Source of the DNA: JAFDVL01 sp031409955
Lineage (GTDB): Bacteria > Acidobacteriota > Blastocatellia > RBC074
Assembly (NCBI GenBank): GCA_031409955.1
Contig: JANNYF010000080.1
Location: 1 to 10,362 of the forward strand
Direction of reading: 5' to 3'
Length of the DNA stretch: 10,362 nucleotides
The position numbers were made by a program, and so were the translations under genes. Under the pieces are notes generated by a model, which was given only the letters and a program-made list of their open reading frames with translations, was not told the origin of the DNA and searched no databases. Below are positions 1 through 5,682 of this stretch, piece by piece (within the stretch, counting starts at the first letter, position 1; each line of letters starts with the position of its first letter).

Positions 1-812
1 GAGAAACCCTTATCCGAGCGATAGCAGCGACCCCGAAGGGGAATTCGCCTGTCCCTATTTGACCTTAATGAGCGAAGACGCCCCACAACGGAATTACAGC
101 CTGCGTGATGTCTTCGATGCCTTGCGCTATCTGGTGCGCAGCGGCTGTGCGTGGCGCATGATCCCGCACGATTTTCCGCCGCACTATGTCGTTTACACCC
201 AACTGCAACGCTGGTTGCAAGCCGGCGTCTTCGAGACCATGATCCACGATTTGCGCATCTTTCTGCGCTGGGCCGATGAGCGCAAAAGCGCGCCAACGGC
301 GGCGATTCTGGATTCGCGCACGCTGCAATCCACGCCGGAAAGTGGCGCGGAGGCGGGCTACGACGGCGCCAAGAAACGCAAAGGCCGCAAAGTCCATCTG
401 GCGGTGGACACGCTGGGGCATCTGCTGACCTTGCACGTCACGCCCGCCAACGAACAGGATCGCGCCCAAGTGGACAAACTGTGCGCCGACTTACAAACCG
501 TGACGGGGGAAAGCGTCGAGATCGCCTTTGTCGATCAAGGCTACACCGGCCCCACCGCCGCGCAAGCCGCAGCCCGCCACGGCATCGAACTCGAAGTGGT
601 GAAGCTGACCGAGGCCAAGCGTGGCTTTGTGTTGTTGCCACGCCGCTGGGTCGTGGAGCGCAGTTTCGGCTGGACCGGTCGTTTTCGGCGCTTGGCGCGC
701 GATTACGAACGGTTAGCCGACACCCTCAAGGGCATGCACTACATTGCCTTCGCGATTCTTTTTGTCAAACGTCTGGTGGAGTTACTCCACTAAAAGTTAA
801 TTACACGCTCTA
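1..812 (+). mobile_element. IS5-family insertion sequence, left end missing
   Basis: The element carries the transposase on the plus strand. Its right end is best placed near 810-812, because the 20 bases at 793-812 recur exactly at 911-930, and the block before them matches the second copy. The tip, read inward, is probably GAGCGTGTAATTAACTTT, followed outside by TA, a target dinucleotide used by some IS5 subgroups. The left inverted repeat is outside the window, so the repeat pair cannot be confirmed here. Confidence 0.8.
2..793 (+). CDS. IS5-family transposase (DDE), 5' end outside the window
   Basis: This is the transposase that moves the insertion sequence by DDE-type cut and strand transfer. 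The reading frame is open to the left edge. The first obvious start-like codon is TTG at 59, but the 19 codons before it (bases 2-58) read NPYPSDSSD and then an FACPYLTLMSEDAPQR stretch, which is the usual N-terminal region of this group, so the true start lies just left of the window. Counting residues from base 59, the catalytic triad is probably D85 (ILDSRT), D159 (FVDQGY) and E200 (VVERSFGW), with a YDGAKKRKGRK basic motif near 101-111 between the first two. The frame is intact to a TAA stop, so the enzyme may be active. The subgroup (IS427 or IS1031 type) is inferred from these motifs, not tested. Confidence 0.92.
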   Translation, partial: RNPYPSDSSDPEGEFACPYLTLMSEDAPQRNYSLRDVFDALRYLVRSGCAWRMIPHDFPPHYVVYTQLQRWLQAGVFETMIHDLRIFLRWADERKSAPTAAILDSRTLQSTPESGAEAGYDGAKKRKGRKVHLAVDTLGHLLTLHVTPANEQDRAQVDKLCADLQTVTGESVEIAFVDQGYTGPTAAQAAARHGIELEVVKLTEAKRGFVLLPRRWVVERSFGWTGRFRRLARDYERLADTLKGMHYIAFAILFVKRLVELLH

Positions 813-911
813 GCGCGCGATTACGAACGCCTGGCCGACACCCTCAAGGGCATGCACTACATCGCCTTTGCTATTTTGTTTATCAAACGACTGGTTGAGT
901 TACTCAACTGA
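813..911 (+). pseudogene. Transposase C-terminal fragment (32 residues)
   Basis: Only the C-terminal tail of an IS5-family transposase is left, without a start codon or any catalytic residue except what may lie outside the window. The first intact IS abuts its 5' side, which suggests that this gene was interrupted by that insertion or by a recombination between related elements. Confidence 0.8.
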
Positions 912-930
912 AAGTTAATTACACGCTCTA
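813..930 (+). mobile_element. Remnant: 3' end of a second, related IS5-family element
   Basis: These 118 bases align without gaps to 695-812 with 13 mismatches by hand count (about 89% identity). They encode the last 32 residues of a transposase, from ARDYERLADT to LVELLN, then a TGA stop at 909-911 and the same 20-base tail. Most differences are synonymous; only two residues change (Val to Ile, His to Asn). This is therefore the end of a separate element that diverged while coding, and not a recent copy error. The preceding CTA (810-812) reads as Leu in frame, matching the Leu codon at 692-694 of the first copy. Confidence 0.88.
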
Positions 931-982
931 AAATGGATTAGATAACCTGTGTTTGTTTTCCGCGATAAATTGCAATTGGCGA

Positions 983-1651
983 TTAAAGGTTTCCGCCGAT
1001 TGAGCGCCACAAGGAGAGCAATTGCCCAAAGCTTTGAATGTGGCCTGTTTTCTCGTAGCGATTAACCAGCGCTTTCAAATAATGATCTTCTTGAACAGCT
1101 CCGGGCTGCTGCTTCGAATAGGTTAAGCGTTTCTCGCCTAACATCTCTTTCAAATAGTCTATATGAAAATGAGCGCGCATTCTGTACCCTGAATATGCTC
1201 CCATAGACTCAGGACAATCAACACTGACGTCGTAAAACTCTTTCCATTCTCTCAGTCGCGCACTATGAGGATTGCGCTTCATCATTCGCTTATTTCCAAG
1301 AAACCAAGTCTCAAAACAGCAATTGTGAATCACGGCATGGCAAGAAGTTGCTGGCGCTTTCCCAACGATTCTGTTCTCAATCTCTGCCTGCTTAACTTCC
1401 AGAGGGTCTTCTTCCGCATCAATGCAAACAAAAAGATGATCTATTGCCCCGTGACGATTGATGTCTTCCAGTATCTCATCAATACGATTCAAACATTGTG
1501 GATAGCCAAAACCAGAAACGATCAAGAAATTGTCAGACCGAACTTCTTCAATTGTTTTGGCCTCAGTTAACTGGGGGAACACATGCCCAATCCAGGAACG
1601 ATAAACTTTCGGCTCAGTTCGTTTCCCCTCTACAAAGAAATACAAATTCAC
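983..1651 (-). CDS. Small TOPRIM-like protein paired with an ATPase (candidate nuclease, defence)
   Basis: 222 residues. I recognise no exact family. The N-terminus reads YFFVEGKRTEPKVY (Glu8 in an EGK motif), followed by a hydrophobic strand FVCIDAEED with Asp78, Glu80 and Asp82, and HNCCFETWFLGN around 109-120 (Glu114). An early Glu followed by an acidic D-x-D/E strand is the metal-binding pattern of TOPRIM folds, and the whole resembles RloB or DUF4276-type partners of ABC ATPases. The start is GTG at 1651-1649, overlapping the TGA of the upstream ATPase gene by four bases (GTGA), so the two are translationally coupled. A strong GAGGAGG site lies 7 bases upstream. Nuclease activity is inference. 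A simple metal-binding phosphatase-like or regulatory role is also possible, because the second acidic residue is Glu rather than the usual Asp. Confidence 0.8.
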   Translation of the reverse strand: MNLYFFVEGKRTEPKVYRSWIGHVFPQLTEAKTIEEVRSDNFLIVSGFGYPQCLNRIDEILEDINRHGAIDHLFVCIDAEEDPLEVKQAEIENRIVGKAPATSCHAVIHNCCFETWFLGNKRMMKRNPHSARLREWKEFYDVSVDCPESMGAYSGYRMRAHFHIDYLKEMLGEKRLTYSKQQPGAVQEDHYLKALVNRYEKTGHIQSFGQLLSLWRSIGGNL

Positions 1652-2811
1652 CCAATTGCCTCCTCATACTCTTCAAGATTCATCAATTGCGTAAATTTTT
1701 CGAGTGAAGAAGCTGAATTAAGAGCAGGTATTTCGGCTGCATCTTTGACAGTTACGTCTGAACCTTTACGTGTCACGAGCTTCCAATACTTCCAAGGAAT
1801 GTTGTTGATGATGTAAGGATGATGACTGGTAATAATAAATTGCAAGTCTGTGCGACGAAGAATACAGTCCGTTATTTGAGAAAGACAATTAATGCCCATG
1901 CTATTTTCTATTTCATCTATCATTAATAGTGTTCCAGGCGGGGATAAAGCCATCTCTACAAGCAACACCCACACTCTTAACATCCCAGACGACAAATTAT
2001 TACTAATAATCCAGTCATCTATTCCCTTTTCTTTTATTGCTACTGTAATTGGATCATCGGAAGATAGCCCTGGCCCTCGTTGCACTCGTAAGAACTCGCT
2101 GATTTTACCGATCTTAATATCAGTAACATTAGGAAATATCTCCATATATACTTCTTGGATTTTCTCAAAAGCAGGCTGGTAGTGCTCTTGTAAAAAGAGC
2201 GCCTTCAATGCCAAAGGATCAAAATCATCCTCACACAATTTCTCAAATGAATTCAACTGCTGGCGTCTGGATTCTAAAAACTCATCATCAACTAAAACAC
2301 TATCCCACTTCGTTTCTTCACTAAAAACTGTTCTTTTCATAAAAGTAAACAGAGGAGCTATAGAATCTTCCCTGCTGAACATATCAACCACACTTTGAGA
2401 ATATGGGATTTTAGGCAATTTCTGACCTTGGAAAATAACTCCTTCTTCATCCCGCTCTATTATGGTTTCAGAGTGACCACCAACTATCATAGTCACAATT
2501 TCTTGTTGAAAATGAGGCGGCCCTACATAGCGAATGTCAGGTTTCAAGTCTCTTCGTATTTCATATGGTATACCTCTGTGTGCAGACCAACGGTAAAGAG
2601 TGTCATTTACAGAAATATCTATACTCCACTGAATATCATTTGAGCCAAGGAGAATTGAGGTACAAGACTTTCTCACAATATTGATAGCATCAAGAATTTT
2701 TGTTTTACCAACGCCTGACTGGCCGACAAGTAAATTCAGATCGCTAAACTTAATTTCATTTAGCTTCCAACCGCTACGAATATTCTCAAACCAGAATTTT
2801 TCGATTGGCAT
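1648..2811 (-). CDS. ABC/AAA-type ATPase (AAA15/AAA21-like), first of a two-gene unit
   Basis: About 387 residues. It begins IEKFWFENIRS and continues with a Walker A box GQSGVGKT (about residues 30-37), an ABC-like signature LSSGMLRVW (about 273-281), Walker B LLMIDEIE (about 295-302) and the switch histidine in IITSHHP (about 328-334). This layout, with a long middle region between Walker A and signature, is that of the SMC/OLD-like ATPases found in defence modules. No TOPRIM domain is attached; that part seems to be supplied by the next gene. The frame extends to a TTG at 2820, but I prefer the ATG at 2811, because family members start two to four residues before the hydrophobic strand; no clear ribosome site separates the two. 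Base composition is markedly AT-rich (18 of 60 and 20 of 60 GC in two sampled lines), unlike mpl or uvrA, suggesting acquisition. It lies about 52 bases after mpl on the same strand, with no terminator seen. Confidence 0.85.
   Translation of the reverse strand: MPIEKFWFENIRSGWKLNEIKFSDLNLLVGQSGVGKTKILDAINIVRKSCTSILLGSNDIQWSIDISVNDTLYRWSAHRGIPYEIRRDLKPDIRYVGPPHFQQEIVTMIVGGHSETIIERDEEGVIFQGQKLPKIPYSQSVVDMFSREDSIAPLFTFMKRTVFSEETKWDSVLVDDEFLESRRQQLNSFEKLCEDDFDPLALKALFLQEHYQPAFEKIQEVYMEIFPNVTDIKIGKISEFLRVQRGPGLSSDDPITVAIKEKGIDDWIISNNLSSGMLRVWVLLVEMALSPPGTLLMIDEIENSMGINCLSQITDCILRRTDLQFIITSHHPYIINNIPWKYWKLVTRKGSDVTVKDAAEIPALNSASSLEKFTQLMNLEEYEEAIG
1659..1665 (-). promoter_or_regulatory. Ribosome binding site GAGGAGG for the TOPRIM-like gene
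   Basis: On the minus strand, GAGGAGG lies 7 bases before the GTG at 1651. It is inside the last codons of the ATPase gene (Glu-Glu-Ala region) and decides in favour of the GTG start. Confidence 0.75.
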
Positions 2812-2863
2812 ATAATTCAAATACTTTCTGTCTCAACTAAACTACCTGAGTTATGGTCTTTTT

Positions 2864-4300
2864 TTACCGCAAGCGTTCAAGTAGTTTTATGTGAATCCCA
2901 CCGAATCCGCCATTCGACATAATCATCACGACATCTCCGTCCCGCAATTCCGGCACAAGGTGAGCAACAATCGCATCCGCACTCACATTGGAATCTGCGC
3001 CACCAATTTCATAAGCCATCTTGCCTTGTGCTTTCAACTCGGCAATCACTTGCGGCACAGACAATTGATCGTCGGCAGCAAGGCGATGCGCTTCAAAAAG
3101 CGGCGCGAGGATCACGTAGTCAGCGGGCGCAAACGACTTCGGGTATTCGTCCTGAAAAATCTTTTTGCGCGTCGTCCATGAACGCGGCTCAAACACGGCG
3201 ACAATGCGGCGCTGCGGATACTTCTGCTTGACGCCTTCGAGCGTTTCTTTGATCGCGGTCGGGTGATGGGCGAAATCATCAATGACCGTGATGCCGTTGA
3301 CGACGCCGCGCACTTGCATCCGTCGCTTGACGCTTTTGAAAGTGGCAAGCGATTCGACCGTCAGCTTGCGATCAATGCCCAATGTTTCCGCCGTCGCAAT
3401 CACCGCCAGGCAGTTTCGGATGTTGTATTTGCCGGCGAGCGGCGTGCGAACTTGCGTAAATTCTTTGCCTTCGCAAAACACAGTAAAGATCGTTTCTTCG
3501 GGCGTGAATTCAATGTTGCGCGCCGTCCATTTGGCTTCTGCGTCATCAATGCCGAACGTTTCAATCGGACACCACACGCCTTGCGGCGCATTCGGATGAG
3601 TCACGATTTCACGCACGACGGGCGAATCCCAACCCGCAATCAAGCGGCCTTGATTCGGAATCAAATTCACCAGCAAACGAAACTGTTTTTTGACGGCTTC
3701 AAGGTTTTCGTAAATGTCCGCGTGATCAAATTCGATGTTGTTCAGAATCACTGTGTCCGGCAAATAGCTCAGAAACTTGGGCCGCTTGTCCCAAAATGCC
3801 GTGTCGTATTCGTCGCCTTCAATGGCAAAATACTGCGAGTTCGTGACCTTGAAACTCGACCCGAAATTCTCCGCGACTCCCCCAATCAAAAACGATGGAT
3901 CAAGTTTGCCGACTTCCATCACCCACGCCAGGATCGAGGTCGTAGTCGTCTTGCCGTGCGTGCCTGCGACGACGACCGAATGCTTGCCGCGAATAAAATT
4001 GGCTTGCACGACTTCGCTCATCGAAGCGTAATTCAGCTTGTGATTCAGCGTGTATTCAATCTCGACATTGCCGCGCGAAGTCGCATTGCCAACCACCACA
4101 ACATCAGGCGAGGGCTTTAAATTCTTCGCGTCAAAACCTTCATAAGTTTCAATGCCGAGCCTGACCAATTCATCCGACATCGGCGGATAAAACGCTTTGT
4201 CTGAACCCGTGACGCGATGGCCTTGCGCCTTCAGCATCCCGGCCAGCGAAGCCATCGCTGAGCCGCAAACTCCAATTAAATGAAAATGACGTTGACTCAT
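2864..4300 (-). CDS. mpl: UDP-N-acetylmuramate:L-Ala-gamma-D-Glu-meso-DAP ligase (murein tripeptide ligase)
   Basis: Mpl joins the recycled tripeptide L-Ala-gamma-D-Glu-meso-diaminopimelate to UDP-MurNAc in the cytoplasm, using ATP, and so feeds broken-down murein back into peptidoglycan synthesis. The 478 residues match the family's usual length of about 450-480. The N-terminal Rossmann-type domain starts HLIGVCGSAMASLAGML; the ATP loop is GTHGKTTT (113-120); a central EGDEYDTAFWDKR motif (161-173) and NNIEFDHADI (187-196) separate Mpl from MurC; DDFAHHP (about 341-347) and MSNGGFGG near the C-terminus complete the set. MurC is the only serious alternative, and the EYDTAFWDKR motif argues against it. 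The ATG at 4300 directly precedes the nucleotide-binding strand. The gene is divergent from the Tat-signal protein and may be transcribed into the downstream ATPase/TOPRIM pair. Confidence 0.93.
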   Translation of the reverse strand: MSQRHFHLIGVCGSAMASLAGMLKAQGHRVTGSDKAFYPPMSDELVRLGIETYEGFDAKNLKPSPDVVVVGNATSRGNVEIEYTLNHKLNYASMSEVVQANFIRGKHSVVVAGTHGKTTTTSILAWVMEVGKLDPSFLIGGVAENFGSSFKVTNSQYFAIEGDEYDTAFWDKRPKFLSYLPDTVILNNIEFDHADIYENLEAVKKQFRLLVNLIPNQGRLIAGWDSPVVREIVTHPNAPQGVWCPIETFGIDDAEAKWTARNIEFTPEETIFTVFCEGKEFTQVRTPLAGKYNIRNCLAVIATAETLGIDRKLTVESLATFKSVKRRMQVRGVVNGITVIDDFAHHPTAIKETLEGVKQKYPQRRIVAVFEPRSWTTRKKIFQDEYPKSFAPADYVILAPLFEAHRLAADDQLSVPQVIAELKAQGKMAYEIGGADSNVSADAIVAHLVPELRDGDVVMIMSNGGFGGIHIKLLERLR

Positions 4301-4310
4301 AACGGCAGGG

Positions 4311-4316
4311 ATTATA
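4311..4316 (-). promoter_or_regulatory. Perfect -10 box (TATAAT) for mpl, very close to the start
   Basis: The minus strand reads TATAAT at 4316-4311, a perfect sigma70-type -10, only 10 bases before the mpl ATG. Transcription would begin about 3-4 bases before the start codon, giving a nearly leaderless message. No good -35 was found at 16-18 bases (best is TAGCCT), so the assignment rests on the -10 alone. Confidence 0.5.
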
Positions 4317-4348
4317 CGGGCGGAGCGGGTGAGAGGCTAGAGGCAGGT

Positions 4349-4377
4349 TTGATTTCCGAAATTGTCTCAAGTAGATT
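4349..4377 (+). promoter_or_regulatory. Putative promoter of the Tat-protein/hydrolase operon
   Basis: TTGATT (4349-4354) and TAGATT (4372-4377) are separated by 17 bases, each matching 4 of 6 consensus positions. The expected transcript start near 4383-4385 lies after the GTG at 4378 but just before the ATG at 4387, so this promoter, if real, rules out the GTG and implies a near-leaderless message. Confidence 0.4.
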
Positions 4378-4386
4378 GTGGACACG

Positions 4387-4863
4387 ATGCAAGACACACG
4401 CAGACAGTTTTTAGAAGCATTACTGGCACTGCCCGCTGTCCCGCTCCTCGCGCAGGCACAGGAGGCCGAGCCGCCATTCAAGCCTGTCGTGCTGCGCGGT
4501 CGCGTCGTAAATCTGGCGGACGTGATGCAAGCAAAATATCAAGCTACGATTGATCCGCAACGCGCTGTGATTTACTGCCTGAAAACAGTAGAGGGCAAAT
4601 ACTTTCCGTTCCTTCCGACCGACCTGTCCGCCGCGATTTATGACGACGAACGCTTTCGCCAACGCGAATTGCAAGTCACTGCGCGTGCCTTCGCCGACTT
4701 CCCCTTCATCGAAATTATCAAGCTGCAATCGGTCAAATGGGGCCGCGTCTTTGACCTCTACTATTTCTGCGAAGTCTGCAACATCGTGACACACAAACCC
4801 GGCGCGTGCGAATGCTGCCAAGACCCCGTCGTTTTCACCGAAGAGCCTGTCAAAGCTAACTGA
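4387..4863 (+). CDS. Probable Tat-exported protein with a C-terminal cysteine cluster
   Basis: 158 residues from the ATG at 4387, or 161 from the GTG at 4378. I do not recognise a named family. The N-terminus has a twin-arginine motif TRRQFLE, then a short hydrophobic stretch ALLALPAVPLLAQAQ with a plausible AQA cleavage site, so export by the Tat pathway is likely. The mature part is soluble, without membrane segments. Near the end sits CEVC, then nine residues, then CECC (Cys residues 128, 131, 141, 143 and 144 from the ATG), spaced with a PGACECCQDP motif that recalls the heavy-metal-binding CPMHP...PGKCPKCGM motif, so metal or iron-sulfur binding is plausible. The next gene begins 8 bases after the stop, indicating an operon. 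Its function is not known. Confidence 0.75.
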   Translation: MQDTRRQFLEALLALPAVPLLAQAQEAEPPFKPVVLRGRVVNLADVMQAKYQATIDPQRAVIYCLKTVEGKYFPFLPTDLSAAIYDDERFRQRELQVTARAFADFPFIEIIKLQSVKWGRVFDLYYFCEVCNIVTHKPGACECCQDPVVFTEEPVKAN

Positions 4864-4871
4864 ACATTGCT

Positions 4872-5675
4872 ATGAGTGACCGAATTGCAGTACTCATCAT
4901 TGATCCGCAGATTGATTTCTGTGACCCCGACATTGGCGCGTTGTACGTCCCGAATGCCGAACACGATATGCGGCGGCTCGCGGCGATGATTCGGCGGCTG
5001 AAGGACAAGATTGATGACATCCACGTCACGCTGGATTCGCATCATTTTATTCACATCGCGCATCCGATCTTTTGGAAAGACTCGCACGGCAAGCATCCGC
5101 CCGTCTTCACGCGCATCACGTTGCCTGAAGTCGAGGACGGCAAATGGACGACGACGCAGCCGGGCTTGTCCAAACGTGCGTTGGGCTATGTGCGAGAGCT
5201 TGCCAAAAACGGGCGCTATGACCTGACGATCTGGCCGCCGCATTGCTTGATTGGCAGCCCCGGCCACGCGGTTTTCCCAGAACTGTTTGAAGCGCTCAAG
5301 GAATGGGAGCAACGCTTCGCCTGCGTAGAGTTCGTCACCAAAGGCAGCAACATCCTGACCGAGCATTACTCCGCTGTGCAGGCTGACGTACCGGACACGA
5401 GCGATCCTGGCACGCAAATCAATACGCGCCTGATTCAAGCACTGGAACAAGCCGACCTCATCGCCATCGCAGGCGAAGCGCGCACGCATTGCGTTGCCAA
5501 CACCGTGCGCGACATTGCGAATCATTTCAGCGACCAGTCGTATGTGAAAAAGTTAGTGCTGTTGTCGGATGCGTCGAGCGATATTCCCGGCTTTGAAGCA
5601 CACGCGCAAACCTTCCTCAATGAAATGACTGCTCGTGGAATGCAGCTTTCGACAACGACAGAGTTTCTGAATTGA
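4872..5675 (+). CDS. Isochorismatase/nicotinamidase-family cysteine hydrolase
   Basis: 267 residues. The catalytic triad of the family is visible: Asp11 (IIDPQIDFC), Lys157 (EFVTKGSN) and Cys207 (EARTHCVAN). Metal ligands of the nicotinamidase type are present too: Asp55 and His57 (TLDSHHFIH), a further His at 61 or 64, and His124 in IWPPHCL. PncA converts nicotinamide to nicotinate plus ammonia in NAD salvage, and these metal ligands make a nicotinamidase-like amide hydrolysis the best guess. The protein is longer than typical PncA (about 180-215 residues), with about 50 extra residues (66-118) between the metal-binding sites that contain a KDSHGKHPPVFT segment, so a different substrate is possible. 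No signal peptide is seen. It follows the Tat-type protein by 8 bases, with a weak ribosome site, and likely shares its transcript. The stop lies 7 bases from the end of the converging gene. Confidence 0.88.
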   Translation: MSDRIAVLIIDPQIDFCDPDIGALYVPNAEHDMRRLAAMIRRLKDKIDDIHVTLDSHHFIHIAHPIFWKDSHGKHPPVFTRITLPEVEDGKWTTTQPGLSKRALGYVRELAKNGRYDLTIWPPHCLIGSPGHAVFPELFEALKEWEQRFACVEFVTKGSNILTEHYSAVQADVPDTSDPGTQINTRLIQALEQADLIAIAGEARTHCVANTVRDIANHFSDQSYVKKLVLLSDASSDIPGFEAHAQTFLNEMTARGMQLSTTTEFLN

Positions 5676-5682
5676 GATCAGC

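Larger units (their letters stand above)
695..930 (+). repeat. Tandem direct repeat, 2 x 118 bases
   Basis: Units are 695-812 and 813-930, offset exactly 118 bases, with 13 mismatches and no indels. The last 20 bases of each unit (793-812 and 911-930) are identical and include the putative IS right-end inverted repeat. Confidence 0.9.

Noticed and set aside
481..813. Second plus-strand frame inside the transposase, as a possible programmed frameshift product
   Set aside because: The main frame alone contains D85, D159 and E200 and the complete C-terminus, so no frameshift is needed; the alternative translation is Arg/Ser-rich noise.
968..977. Perfect 10-base palindrome AATTGCAATT downstream of the first TOPRIM-like gene
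   Set aside because: Short and AT-rich, expected by chance in this composition; no partner copy or neighbouring motif gives it a role.
2858..2865. T-run on the plus strand just after mpl, as a terminator
   Set aside because: It is on the wrong strand for mpl and no plus-strand gene precedes it; no stable hairpin lies beside it.
3263..4120. Long plus-strand open frame (285 codons) opposite mpl
   Set aside because: It lies wholly antisense to a gene with all Mpl motifs, is rich in Arg, His, Ala and Phe without any recognisable motif, and is best explained by the codon bias of mpl.
4378..4386. GTG at 4378 as the start of the Tat-signal protein
   Set aside because: It adds only Val/Met-Asp-Thr, has no ribosome site, and would be left out of a transcript from the adjacent promoter; the ATG at 4387 is preferred.
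4761..5525. Minus-strand open frame of 254 codons opposite the hydrolase
   Set aside because: The plus strand carries a complete catalytic triad and metal ligands in frame; the antisense translation shows no motif and crosses the border of two plus-strand genes.
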